Shown: positions 1 to 11,076, counted from the first letter of the stretch. The stretch is DNA of 22,745 nucleotides from Spirogloea muscicola (GCA_009602725.1 WELB01000130.1:277032-299776); one strand, 5' to 3'. Notes: a model not told the origin generated them from the sequence alone. A program made the numbers and translations.

Positions 1-1
1 C

Positions 2-3000
2 GGCGGCGCGGCTGGCGGCGACGCCCGGCGACGGGTGCTGGCGCGGCGGCTGCGGAACCTGGACCAGGAGATCGCGGTCGTGGAGGCCGCCGTGGAGGCT
101 GCCACGGCCGAGCATGGCGATGAGGGAGCGGGGGCGGCGGCGGCGGCTGCTGGCCTGCTCGGGGCGCTGGGGAAGGAGCGCCTCCGGGAGCTGCGCTCGC
201 GGCGGCGCCTGCTCTCGGAGCGCCTGCGGCTCGCCGAGGAGGCCCCCGGCGGCGGCGGCGGCGGCGGCTCAGGACGAAGGCCTCGTCAGACCGTGAGCTT
301 TGCCGAGGACGCCCCGCCGGCAGCTCTGCCGCCGGCTTCCGCCGAGCCGGCCGTTACGTTCAGCGGCGAGGGAGCGACGGCAGGCGAGGGTGCTGGCGAT
401 GACCACGACGACGACGACGACTTCGACCGGGCACTCGATGCGGCGGCCTCTGGGATGGTGGAGACGGTGGGCCCCCAGTGTGCTGCTGGAGTGCTCCTTC
501 AGGGTTCAGGTTAGGGTCAATGGACTGGGGTTAGGGTTAATTGTTTTGGGTTAGCGCGCTGTGGAGCGGCACAGCAACGCGTTAAGAGCCTGCACAAATG
601 GATGATCACCACTGTGCTTCCATGCGGCTCCTTGCTCTACAGGAGCGCGACCGGCTGATCCGGACCGGCGTCCTCACGCCGTTTGCGGGCGTCCAAGGCT
701 TCGAGCGCGGCGTTCAGGGGCCTTGCGACAGGCCGGCCGCGGAGTATGACGTTCTCGCTGAGGCAGGGGCCGAGATGAGCGCTGGAGCTGACGCGGCTGC
801 GGACCGGGGGGGAGTGGAGGCCCGGATCGAGCAGTCGGCGGCCGCCACTGCAGCGGCCATGAAGCGGCTCCGGGAATCGAGGTGGGTGTGGAAGCAGCCC
901 CGCGACTCTGCTGGCGTCGCGCGCCTGCCGGTGACATGCGCTCAGTGACACCGGCTTTTGTGGTAGTCGAGCTTCCCCGACCCCAACTGACATCCCCGAC
1001 CCCAATTGTCACACTCTCTCAACCGGACCTCAGCTGTATTCCTCAACTTGTGTCGATTGCTAATGACTTCTATAGGGTTTGAGACTAACATCCAGAGCTT
1101 ATCACTTAGGTGTTGATACTTACGGTCTACTCTTGTATCACTGTCTCCTCCAGGGTCTTAATTGCAAAGATTTGACTGCAATATTATACGCTTGAAAATG
1201 CAGGACTTTAGATGTGTATATAGTTAACTTCTCTTGAAGTTCCGCTGATGTTATGAAGGGTGCGGCTGTGTCGCGGCCAGGCCAAGGTCGACGCTGCTGG
1301 AGGGCGCCGACGTGCCGCGGCAGGAGCCGCTGACCCGCGACTTTCGGCGGCTGAGGCGGCCACTCCGGCCTCGGCAGGCTGGCGGCGGGGATGACGAGAA
1401 GGGGAGCCTTAGCCGAGGCCGGGGCAGGCGAGCAGCGGGCCGTGCCCGCCGGCCGCTGCCAGAGGGGCGGTGGCGGCGGCGGCGGAGGAGGCATACGGGC
1501 AGCCGGGGTTCGTCGGCATCTGGCAGTGAAGAGGAGGAGGAGGATACGTCAGATACCGAGCAGCAGCGTGGTAATGGTGGCCCGTTGAAGAAGCCGCGGC
1601 GAGTGAAGCAGGAGAGCGATGGTGAGACAGCTTGCTTGATCAAGTGGCATCTGTCTTCAGGTCCACAATAACAAGTAGAATCTTGAGATTTGAATGCTTG
1701 TAATTGCGCCAGTCCGCTGTACCCAAGCTTGTAGTGGCAGGTCCTGCTCGTCGCTGACGCAGTGCCGGGGGATGCGCCACTTCTGCAGAGGATTGGAGTG
1801 CTGAGGACTTGCAGGAGGAGACAATCACGAGTGACGCGGGAAGTACAGAAGACAGCAATCAGGAGGAGGGGCAGGCACACACCTCCGTCGGGCGGCGGTC
1901 GAGGGAGCGCAAGGCAGCCAGCCGCAGGAGCTCCAGGAGCGCGCCGGCCGATGACGACGAAGAGGATGTAGTGCTTGAGGGCGGCCTCCGCATACCAGGC
2001 AGGCAGTACGGTGCGCTGTTTGACTATCAGCGGACGGGGGTGAAGTGGCTGTGGGAGCTGCACTGCCAGCGCGCAGGCGGCATCATCGGCGACGAGATGG
2101 GTCTCGGGAAGACGGTGCAGCTTGCCACCTTCCTCGGCGCGCTTCACCACAGGTGCAGCGCCACCGCCACTTTGAGCTCCAGGAGATCAAGGTGTAGGGT
2201 CCAGTGTTCCATTGCTTCTGGAAGTCCTACTCCGGCTAGTCACTTTGCGGACTGTGCTTCACCAATGCTGTCAGGGTTTTTTTAATTGCTCCAACAGGTC
2301 GTCAATATGTGGCAAATGGTCTCATTTTGTTTGTCAAACAAGATGTTTCACTTGTGGCACGTGGAGACATACTGAGCCGTGTCTGCCTGTGTGCCCATGA
2401 CCTGCCCTTCCACAGCGGTATGTACCAGCCGAGCATGGTGGTGTGCCCCGTGACACTCCTGCGGCAGTGGCGGCGCGAGCTCCGGCTCTGGTACCCGCAC
2501 TTCCGCGTGAAGCTGCTGCACGAGTCGGCGCTCCCGTCGCGCCTGCGGAGCAGCGGCGGCCAGCCCAAGGGGACCGCAGCCAAGCGCCCACGGCAGCGTG
2601 CGGACAACAACAGTGAGGACTGTCGGAGCAGCGGCGATGAGGACGGGGGCAGCCCGGTGGTGAAAGGTGCCATCCTCAAGGGTGCGAGACGGTGGGACGC
2701 CATGATCGACAGCGTGGTGCACTCGCGCAGCGGCATCCTGGTCACGACTTACGAGCAGCTGCGGCTGGTGCGGGACCGGCTGCTGGATGTGCCGTGGGGC
2801 TATGTCGTGCTCGACGAGGGCCACAAGATCCGCAACCCTGACGCGGAGGTGACGCTCGTCTGCAAGCAGGTGCAGACTGTGCACCGTATCATCATGACCG
2901 GAGCCCCCATCCAGGTACCTACGGCCTGATGTACATTGCTAGTGGGGAAGAAATTACTTGCTGATTTGTGCTGATATTAAGTGTCCTATAGGAGTCCGAG

Positions 3001-6000
3001 TATTCAGTTATGATGAGTCTTCCTGTCATGCTGCCTCTACTGTGAGGCTCCTGCCAAGCATGAATTGGATGACTCACTGCATGAAAGTGGACCTTACTTG
3101 CTTCGTCGTATGTTCAGAACCGGCTGACTGAGCTCTGGTCGCTATTCGACTTTGTCTTCCCCGGAAAGCTGGGAACTTTGCCAGTGTTCAAGACGCAATT
3201 TGCGCTGCCCATCTCCATTGGCGGATATGCCAATGCCACTCCTCTGCAGGTCCTACTTGCGCTTTGCACCCAAGTGTCGTAAAACATAGGCTCATAAGTA
3301 TCACTGTTGTGCAGAAAGCGAGCAACGACAATAATGTCATCCCATGAAGCTCAGTGATATTCAAGCATGCTGGTCGAGCTTGACCATTTGACTCCAAACA
3401 GAGCAGGTGTCCACGGCGTACAAGTGTGCAGTGGTGCTGAGGGACTTGATCATGCCTTACCTGCTGAGGAGGGTGAAGACGGATGTGGAAGCGCACCTGC
3501 CCAAGAAGACGGAGCAGGTCCTCTTCTGCAGCCTCACCGGCGATCAGCGGGCCACCTACCGAGCTTTTCTCGGCAGCTCTGAGGTACTGCAGTATGAGCA
3601 TGAACAAGTGCAAGAGCATGTTCTGAGGCAAGCCTTGTGGGTAATGTTCTAATCTCTTTGACGAGCCCGGTAACAGTAAGATGAAGGCCTGAAGCCAAGG
3701 TGATGCTTGCTCGGAGGGCATCTGGTAACAGGTGGAGCAGATCTTTGAGGGGCAGCGCAACGCACTGTATGGGATAGACGTGCTGAGAAAAATCTGCAAT
3801 CATCCAGATCTCCTGGAACGCGAGCACTCCGCTGCCCACGAGGACTATGGTAACCCAGCTCGCTCGGGGAAGCTGCAGGTTGTCATGCAGATTTTGCCGC
3901 TGTGGAAGCGGCAGGGTCACCGCGTGCTCCTCTTTACGCAGACCCAGGTGACTTGTAGCTGCAAGGTTTCATTGTCAAGTGGCAAAGGATAGCTCGATAG
4001 CACATCCATCCTAGATGTGTCACTCTGATTGCCTTGTGTTTCAGTCAGTGTGTTCTCTTGGGATATTGTGACTTCTACCAATCGCTTGTCCCATGAAGTT
4101 GATGCCGTGGCCTTCTGCAGCAAATGCTCGACATTCTGGAGAGCTGCATGATCAAGGAAAATGTGGTGTATCGAAGGATGGATGGCAACACGCCTGTTCG
4201 GCAGCGCATGGCACTCATTGACGAATTCAACCAAGGACAGCATGTATTCGTTTTCATTCTCACCACCAAAGTGGGTGGACTGGGGACAAACCTGGTTGGT
4301 GCCAACCGAGTCATCATATACGACCCGGATTGGAATCCGTCCACGGACGTGCAGGTAGGACGCATTGGTCATGGAGTACAGTGACTAATCAAGCACTTAT
4401 ATCCATAGAAATGATCAGCGTTGGTTTGCCGGCCATAAGGTCACAGGGAACTGTTTGTATGAGATGCTTATGTTATCGTTTAAGCTCACTGTGTGTAGTC
4501 GCAATTGATTGGTGAAGCTGTTTCTGTGATGCATTTGCTGGCCAGCAGTGTTGATCAATTTGAGAGCACCTTGCATTGAAACAAAGACGAGTCGTGCAGG
4601 CTAGGGAGCGAGCTTGGCGCATTGGGCAGACAAGAGACGTGACTGTCTACCGGCTCATTACACGGGGGACCATCGAGGAGAAGGTATACCATCGCCAGAT
4701 CTACAAGCAGTTTCTGACAAACCGCATCCTCAAGGACCCAAGGCAAAAGCGGTTCTTCAAAGCCAAAGACATGACCGACCTCTTCACGCTTGGCAACGAC
4801 GACGAAGGGGACAAGACGGAGACGTCCGCCATCTTTGCCGAGACAGTTGGGAGCATCGACCTGGGTGTTCGGGCCAGCAAGCCCACAAGCACTTCCACAG
4901 AAGGAAAGCATGCCGAAGATGCCACCAAAGCTGGTGAAAAAGAGGGACAGCAGAAGCATCGGCAAAACAAGGCCTTGAGAGCGCGAGGCCGACAAAGAGA
5001 TACTGGAACTGCAGCAGAAGCAGAAGCTGGTCCAAAGAAAAGGAGCAGGAAGCTCAAGGAGGAGGCAGAAGAGGAGCTACCAGAGCCTGGCCAGGAGGAC
5101 GATGGGCGCATACTCAGGAGCCTGTTTGAAGCTAGCGGCATCCATGTACGTAATCTCCTGACATTGCAGGGCCATGGACGTGTGTGCAGAATGGATGCAG
5201 GCATTCAGTGCATCTTGGCAGTTTGGGTTTGCTCTGCGGCTTGCTACTCTTGGCAGCAGTTGTGCTGTCAACTGGGTTCACACGTATTTTCACTAATTTC
5301 TTTGTAATGCTTTCCCTTCTTGCAGTCAGCCCTGGATCACGACGCGATCGTGTCTCTAAGGGGTACCTCATCGGCCTCCGACACCCGGCAGGTGGATCTA
5401 CAAGCCCGCCAGGTGGCGCAGCAGGCCAGTGAGGCACTCCGCCGGTCCCGCCTGGCTCGAGCGTCCGATGACGTGGCGCTGCCAACCTGGACTGGCCGAT
5501 CAGGGGCTGCAGGCGGCCCCAGTGCTGTGCGCCAGCGCTTTGGCGCAGTAACCCACTCTCAGTTAGCGGCCGGGAGCGGGACGAGACAACAGGCTGACAC
5601 GGGCTCCGGCACGATGGTGGGCAGCGCAGCCGGCACCTCCGCGGGCAGGGCGCTCACGTCGGCGGAGCTGCTGGCGCGCGTGCGGGGCCGGAGGCAGGGC
5701 GCGGAGCTGGCGGCAGCGTCGCCCACACGCAATGGTCACCTTGCCGGCAGCGGCCACGCGGCACTCATGCCTGTGGGTGCAAGTCATGCTGCCAGCCCAG
5801 CAGACCCGCAGGCGCTGGCCAAGAAGATCCGCACGTTCCTGGAAGAAAGTGGCGGCCGGGTGGCGTCGGCCGACGTCGCGGAGCGGTTCCGCCACGAGGT
5901 GTCGGCGCAAGACACCCCGCTCTTCCGCCGGCCCCTCCGGCAAGAGGCGTCACTGGAGGGAACTGGGCCTGGCGGCCACAACAAGGAATGGGTGCCACGA

Positions 6001-6021
6001 TCGAGCACCGCCAATCCGTAG
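2..6021 (+). CDS. ERCC6: CSB/ERCC6-type SNF2 DNA-dependent ATPase (plant CHR8-like), 5' partial, 11 exons
   Basis: SWI2/SNF2 translocase of transcription-coupled nucleotide excision repair; the family acts in the nucleus on RNA polymerase II stalled at lesions. Exons read as 2-466, 643-881, 1281-1621, 1789-2152, 2416-2914, 3118-3249, 3407-3583, 3732-3947, 4121-4354, 4600-5145 and 5326-6021. All junctions are GT-AG and together keep one frame of 1302 visible residues ending at TAG. Seen: Walker A DEMGLGKT (about residue 450), DEGH box (about 602), TGAPIQN motif III (about 631), helicase C with RRMDG and [10 protein letters not shown], and motif [12 protein letters not shown] (890-899). An acidic/basic linker follows, then a C-terminal winged-helix-like segment (about 1234-1282). 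The N-terminal [12 protein letters not shown] junction and the TLLEGADVP block fit CSB. The frame is open to base 2, so the true ATG lies to the left. Helicase motifs look intact. Confidence 0.95.
467..642 (+). other. CSB intron 1 with telomere-like GGTTAGGG motifs
   Basis: This intron joins GTGGAGACG to GAGCGCGAC in phase 0. Between about 502 and 556 it holds three or four imperfect GGTTAGGG/GGGTTAG motifs, resembling degenerate plant/algal telomere repeat. Nothing shows it is functional. The flanking gene is intact, so this is interstitial sequence and not a chromosome end. Confidence 0.5.
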
Positions 6022-6044
6022 GACTCCTCAGATTCTCTCCTCTT

Positions 6045-6049
6045 TGTAA
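6045..6049 (+). terminator. Candidate TGTAA polyadenylation signal of the CSB gene
   Basis: TGTAA lies 24 bases after the TAG stop. Green algae commonly use UGUAA as the near-upstream poly(A) signal. The short distance gives a very short 3' UTR, so this is only a candidate. Confidence 0.35.
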
Positions 6050-6798
6050 AATGGCCCACTGTACTGCCCGTGATTATTTCCATATTGTAGAGCTATCTAC
6101 ATAGACAAGTCACATTGACTTGGAAAAGGAACACAGCTTTGGCACGAGCTCAATGCTTGTGCTTCGTGCTACACTTGCATCGCATTGAGCACGTAGCCAG
6201 ATATCGACCTTGTATATTAGTGCTATCAATAGACATGGGTGCGCTTGCTGATCCAGCAGTATGTTTTGTATCAAACATCTAATTGTGTGAAGAATCCTGC
6301 CACCACTTGCATTTTGAGCTTTATAGATGAGCACATGCAGGCGCAAGCTGAACATTCAGCTTGAAAGGTTAGACAGTCCAGCTAATGATCATGATATGTA
6401 GAGTTGAAGAGGCTGGCTGCACATCAAGCTAGCCACTCCATCAACCCTGCATTCGCTCATATATGAAGCCTGCGCCCCTCACCACGTCCAGTGGACAGGT
6501 CCATGGACTGACTGCACATGAATTTTTTGCAGTAGATGGATCTTGCGTCCAAGCACAGCATGCTATCATGGTAATGAAATTGCGTGTAATTGCTTGAGGG
6601 GCTCTTAAACAGGGTATCTCTCACATCTGCAAACAGGTGTATAGGCTCCACTCTTCTATCTATGAGTATCAACAATACCAACAACCTAAGCAACTGACTA
6701 AGTTGCAGCTGCACGCAGCTGCATCTCTTTCTTGTAGGGAGATTTGGCAAGCATTGCAAGGCACTGATCAGAGCTTTGTAAGATCTGAGCTGCGTCAT

Positions 6799-6824
6799 TG
6801 ATCATTGATGCTGATCATTGATGC
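6799..6824. repeat. 13-bp perfect tandem duplication
   Basis: TGATCATTGATGC occurs twice back to back (6799-6811 and 6812-6824) in non-coding DNA between two convergent genes. It looks like a simple slippage product; no function is apparent. Confidence 0.8.
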
Positions 6825-7221
6825 TGAGAACATCAATAATCCTGAGGGATTGGAGGTCGCTAAGCCCTCAGATTCTTGTGCAGGCTACAGTGCACTTTAG
6901 CTCATACTAAGACTTGCAAGGTCTAATTATGACTATACTGAGCCTCTGGTCTATATGGCCACTTTCTTATAAGCTCAGTCTAATGCAGTGTCTTGGCTCC
7001 ATTGCTGCACCTCTTCAATGGAGCCGATCAGGAGTCAAGAGGCAAGTGTGCTCTCCCCTTGCTTTCCTGACAGCAAGACAATGTCTTAGTGCAAGAGTAC
7101 CTGAGCGTACATGCTACATGCGCTTTCCATCTGCAAGTATGACCACATAAGAATCGTCATTGTCCTGTGGACTCTAGTCTGAAGGGTTGATGTATAGAAT
7201 CTCGCTGCCTCTGCCTTGCAA

Positions 7222-7226
7222 TTACA
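7222..7226 (-). terminator. Candidate TGTAA polyadenylation signal of the AP2 gene
   Basis: TTACA on the plus strand reads TGTAA on the minus strand, about 150 bases past the proposed stop at 7374. Distance and motif fit a green-algal 3' end. Confidence 0.3.
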
Positions 7227-7330
7227 GCACTTGCTAAAGCTAAGCCTGAGATCCAAAGGGCAAGGCGACCATGAAATATATTTGAAGGATACCACGGAAG
7301 GATGGCAAAACCCAGCGGGAAACCTGTGTG

Positions 7331-7350
7331 GGTATTGCACAAGCAATACC
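7331..7350 (-). other. Perfect 8-bp hairpin in the AP2 gene's 3' UTR
   Basis: GGTATTGC-ACAA-GCAATACC is a perfect inverted repeat with a four-base loop. It lies 24 bases past the proposed AP2 stop in the minus direction, so it would form a stem-loop in the 3' UTR. A role is not shown. Confidence 0.5.
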
Positions 7351-7373
7351 TACACACATTGAAAAAGCCTACA

Positions 7374-8197
7374 TCAGTTGAAAAGCTGACCTCTCGCAAA
7401 ATTAACTACATGAAGGCTTGCCAAATGGCTCTCCCAAGTACGCTGGCTGAGTTCCTCTTTGTCAGCATTTGACAGGGGGAAGTTGGTTGTTCGCTGCAAC
7501 ACAAAGGCGGCTCTGCACAATAGGACACCACATTTGTCAGGCATGTGCTCCTTGATAGTGGCCTAACACTTGCCCAACGGCTGGTAAGCAGCCACCAAGT
7601 TGCAATGCGAGGAGAGGGACATGCTGCTAACATAATGGCCCGCTGGAGCCAAAGCAGGCTTTGCCCCTGCAGTTCTATGGTGCTTTTAGAGGTGCTCCCA
7701 GATGCAGTGCCGTCAATGGTGTCTTCTCTGAAAACTTTGTCACATCCCAATACCACATTACTTACATATCCGGCCTCAACATCTAGACCAAAACCACGTT
7801 TGTAGCAAAACATGTAAATCCTCGTTCTTTGGAGTCCTTGATGTTTGCAGAAGGAATAGTTGAAGATAAGAAGCACTGGAGCAATACGCGCTGAGCAGGC
7901 CAAGCTTCTTGTACCTGTCATAGAGCTTGGCAGCATCAAGGGATGTAGCTGCCATTCCCAGATGGATTTTCTTACTCCCCACCTTGATGGAAGCTTGCCA
8001 CTTCCCGTACTTGTCAGAAACTCCCCGTAGCTTGCTAACATCTCGCCTCACTTGGACATTTTGAGCCCTTTTCTTTTCGCTCTGTTGCTTGATGTGGAGG
8101 TCCTGCGGACTTGCTTGTGTTCTCGTTGAAGTGTCTGGCAACATGGCATCAAGTAGGTTGTGGTGTTGCTTTGATGGCTTGTGCAACTCAAGCAGAC
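7374..8197 (-). other. AP2 module 2 (canonical AP2/ERF DNA-binding domain, split by one intron)
   Basis: Exon 8197-7915 reads a basic segment, then KLRGVSDKYGKWQASI and GSKKIHLG, up to AAKLYD. It stops inside the next codon (AG, donor GTACAAG). Exon 7512-7374, after acceptor TGTGCAG, completes Arg and continues AAFVLQRTTNFPL, then Asp/Lys/Glu and TWES. Arg and Gly of the YRG element, both Trp/hydrophobic sheet positions and the Gly of the WLG element are present, so DNA binding is plausible. The intron between the halves is 7914-7513. Confidence 0.85.
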
Positions 8198-9762
8198 CTG
8201 AAAGTTCAAGTCATGTACACTGCCCATGCAGTGTACCCCCTACACTATCACTTTGAGCACTTTCAATCATCTCCTGATCAACCGATTGACGTTAAATGCC
8301 AAGTGATGTTAACTATCAGAGCTTCTATGTGTTAAGGTGCGAGCTCGCCAGTCACTACATGAGATTTCATTAATCAGTGAGATAGAATCGTTTGCAGCTG
8401 ATTTACTTGACCATCCTTCAAGACATGCATGTAGAATAAGCACGTAAGATTCCATTGACAAAATGACAACTCACTTTGAGGTCGGCCTTGGTCCGGGACC
8501 CTGCCTTCATCGTGTGTGCCTCCACTTCCACCTTGTCTGCCTTCATCCCCTTTGGTGCTGATAGCGTGCTCGTCCTGCAAACCTCCAAATAGTCAACATG
8601 AACTGCACCATAGTCCGCTTGCACACCTACTGCAAAGTACTAAGACTGGTAGAGATCTCACAATAGGAAAACCAAAATCTCACAATAGGATCACAAGCAG
8701 GATTACTGGATCTCTCTGCTCAGAGGCGCAATTGCATGACACAGAGCAGATTGTACACCACGCATTTGCAATTCACGTGTCCCACTAGAGGAGCCCATGA
8801 GCTTCATTGGTCAAGCATGGGCATACGGTGGCGGAATGGTGGCTCAATTCTTGGCCGTCGGGCACAACAGTCACTTTAAGCTTGGCATGGCCTTGCTTTT
8901 GCAGCCTCATCGATTCTGCATCGATCAGGAAGATGACAGCTGTTACTCACTTTTCACTCATACAAGCAAGAGGACTAGTTGCCTGCTACGGAAGTTGTCC
9001 CTTACAGAGTACTTCACTGTTGTCTCAGTGACCATACTCCTGTGTCTGTGGGGACTAGAGTGCCCAAAGTTGACACTCACTGGATCTAATGACCTTGTCA
9101 GCACTGAAGAGTTGCCCCGGCACTTGCCCACAACTTGAATCCGGAGTACATCCATGATCAAGAATCACGAACATGACAGCAAGAATATTGTATGTCGTCC
9201 GAACTTCTACACAGTGTCATGGTGTGGCGTTAATCTGGGCGGTCACTTACCAGTGCTTATAAACCCTTGCCACGACAGCCCACTCAGCTCAGTGCGTTCA
9301 TCTACTGTAAGCTTGATCTCAGATCTGAGCTTTCCAGTAACATACAAGGCTCTGCCGAAGGTACAATGAGCACGGTAAGGACCCTGCTTTAGGCATCAGG
9401 AGTGCAGCATGTATGGAGGACAACACAGATTGGCATTGCGAATGTATAAGCATTCTCCCTCAGAAGAAGTCCGGGAGCGGTGCAGGATATCAGGAGCTTC
9501 TGCTTAACACCCCAGGAGAAGGTGTCAAGCATCATATCATGCTCAATATATTAGTCAGGCCCTTACCTTCTGTACATGCGAGTTGCCTCCTCTCTGCTTG
9601 GCAGGCTACGAAGGTAGACTTGCTTCCCATTCCACCGAAGGAGCACTCTCCACGACCGATGCTTGTGTTGTTTGCTGCAAGAGCTGACCTTGCTGGGTAG
9701 TATTGAACGCTTGTCACTGCTGCCTCCTTTGTCAAGGTAGATTGTTCGTGGTGAGCCTGGAC
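7374..9762 (-). CDS. Two-module AP2/ERF-type putative transcription factor (N-terminus unresolved)
   Basis: Likely nuclear DNA-binding protein. Firm exons on the minus strand: module 1 at 9762-9567 and 9351-9251; module 2 at 8197-7915 and 7512-7374, with stop TGA at 7376-7374. In both modules the first exon carries the YRG/WLG part and ends two bases into the codon after the YD/YR position. The second supplies the C-terminal helix and a following Glu-rich, Trp-containing tail. Phase-consistent but weaker linking exons are 9133-9081, about 8915-8827 and 8574-8475. Exon 8574-8475 is closed by a strong GTGAGT donor and hands over to 8197 in phase 1. Module 2 looks canonical (RGVS, GKWQASI, HLG, AAKLYDRAAF); module 1 is degenerate. 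The region upstream to about 10400 must hold the N-terminus, but I cannot place it. Two separate genes remain possible. Confidence 0.65.
8655..8690. repeat. 14-bp direct repeat, 22-base period
   Basis: ATCTCACAATAGGA occurs at 8655-8668 and again at 8677-8690, in a probable intron of the AP2 gene. No function is evident. Confidence 0.8.
9251..9762 (-). other. AP2 module 1 (divergent AP2-like domain, split at the same site)
   Basis: Exon 9762-9567 reads KVSSCSKQHKHRSWRVLLRW, then NGKQVYLRSLPSREEA and TRMYR. Exon 9351-9251 continues ALYVTGKLRSEIKL and a Glu/Asp-rich tail with LSWQGF, aligning with the module 2 tail. The YRG element is lost (KVSS in place of YRGV) and the WLG glycine is replaced (YLRS). 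It may therefore no longer bind DNA in the usual way. It ends in phase 1 at a strong GTAAGT donor. Confidence 0.7.
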
Positions 9763-10433
9763 CTACATGCACCAAAAGAACGTTGTGTGTCTCACTTGTA
9801 TGAATTGTGAGCTTGTGCAGCCGAAGAAGAGCTGCCAATGCCAGGAAATGCTGAGACCAAATCTGGCCAACGTCAAGCATGCATCACCGGGACCTGACTC
9901 AAGAGAAGAGGATCAAGCTGACCCGCTTAAGCGCTAAGGGCTCTGAAGTCGTCTGAGACTAAGCATCGCCCACAAAGATGCAGATCCTCAAGCTCACAAA
10001 GCTCATCATGGTTGGCATAAAAGCATCGCAGATATGCCATGATGCTTGGGATAAGTGGACTGATAACAGCCGCACACATGATATCAGGGTCTTCACTCAG
10101 CTACCACACTCAGCTACTACATAGTATTGCCAAACGTGGTCTGTGGTGGTAAGCTGTAGGTACAAGCTCACCTGCTGCAACCTCAGTGGGCCTGATCCAG
10201 CGAGGGTTCTTTCGACGTATGCTTACCATGGCACTCGCATGAGCTTAATTGTGGGTGTGAGGTTCTTGTGCTGTGGCAAAAGCACCCAAATTATCCAAAG
10301 ATAAAGTATGTATAGCAGCCAACAGTCCTCTCTCCCACCTCAGCGATTAGAGGCGTAGTCAAATATTGTCACGATCAGATGTACACAAGCCTGACATTGC
10401 AAGCCAAGCCAAGTTGAAAGTCGAGATCGAACG
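9763..10433. other. Unassigned stretch upstream of the AP2 modules
   Basis: This should contain upstream exons, 5' UTR and promoter of the minus-strand AP2 gene, and possibly the promoter of a plus-strand gene starting near 10434. Only short open frames are present. I could not chain any of them by phase into the phase-1 start of module 1, so I call no exon here. Confidence 0.4.
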
Positions 10434-11076
10434 TTGGAAGACGGACCTCAAGCAATAGTGTCCTCGTGGCTGGCTCCACTAGCTGTCCTTCTCGGTGCTA
10501 TGTGCTGTGCAGCATGGACTCTATTGAGGAGGCTAAGAAGAAGTGATTACGAGCTGCAGATGGCGAGGAAGAGGCCAGGGGAGGGCCAAATGGTCGTGGC
10601 AGCGGCCTTGACCACCGAGTGGTCACTGACCACCGGAGGCTGGCCACTTGCGTCCTGCAGAGATAGAATGCGGCTGCTGATGTCAAACAGCGGCTGTAGA
10701 AGCCAGCCAGGTGCATACAGAGGCTGTTCACGACATATTAGCGGAGCCACAACTCAGGCAGACAGGGCGCTCTCAGTACCCCCGTGTCAGCGATAGGAGG
10801 TCAGATGAGCTGAGGGAGGAAAGGCTGACGAGAGGCAGGGCCCTGGAGCTGCGGGGCAGCAGCCGTGCCGTGACGGCGGGCCTGAGCTCGGCCGCTGCGG
10901 GCGGGCGGGCAGCAGGAGCAGCACGGCGCGGCGGCGGAGGTGGTGGGAACGGCGGGGGCGCCGTCTGGGGGGGGTGCTGTTGCAGGCAGCCGGCGTGGCG
11001 GCGGGTCGGGCGGCGCTCCCCGCAACGCGCCCCGCCCAGCCGATCCAGCCCAGCCCCCCTCGTCGTCCTGGAGTGA
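10434..11076 (+). CDS. Possible single-pass membrane protein, unrecognised, exon structure uncertain
   Basis: I do not recognise this gene. One frame from 10434 encodes a strongly hydrophobic stretch (SSWLAPLAVLLGAMCCAAW) followed at once by LLRRLRR. That is the pattern of a membrane anchor with a positive cytosolic flank. A second frame, open from 10681, reads EAVHDILAEPQLRQTG, then an Arg/Glu-rich segment (DELREERLTRGRALEL) and a Gly/Ala/Arg-rich, Cys-containing tail, ending at TGA 11074-11076. The two frames would have to be joined by splicing. Candidate acceptors are CCTGCAG at about 10660 and CAAACAG at about 10690, but I could not fix the donor. No in-frame ATG precedes the hydrophobic stretch except one inside it. 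Architecture loosely recalls small ER single-pass proteins, but no family motif was found. Confidence 0.3.

Larger units (their letters stand above)
6022..7373. other. Convergent intergenic / 3' UTR region
   Basis: AT-richer than the exons and without a convincing coding segment. It should contain the 3' UTR of the CSB gene (plus) and of the AP2 gene (minus). The open frames seen here are short, lack splice logic and show no recognisable domain. Small repeats and a hairpin inside it are listed separately. Confidence 0.6.

Noticed and set aside
1251-2150. Minus-strand 299-codon open frame
   Set aside because: It is antisense to CSB exons 3 and 4, with Arg/Pro/Ser bias expected from GC-rich complement; no domain.
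2885-2914. TGAP in place of the common SGTP in SNF2 motif III of the CSB gene
   Set aside because: As I recall the plant CSB/CHR8 proteins, they carry the same TGAPIQN form, so this is lineage-typical and not a defect.
7766-7826. Minus-strand exon reading RIYMFCYKRGFGLD directly after the AP2 YDR donor
   Set aside because: It can be spliced in phase and vaguely resembles an AP2 tail. The segment at 7512-7374 is a far better match (AAFVL...NFPL) and parallels module 1.
7406-8041. Long minus-strand open frame overlapping AP2 module 2
   Set aside because: It runs through the AP2 intron in a different frame and has no domain; treated as a shadow.
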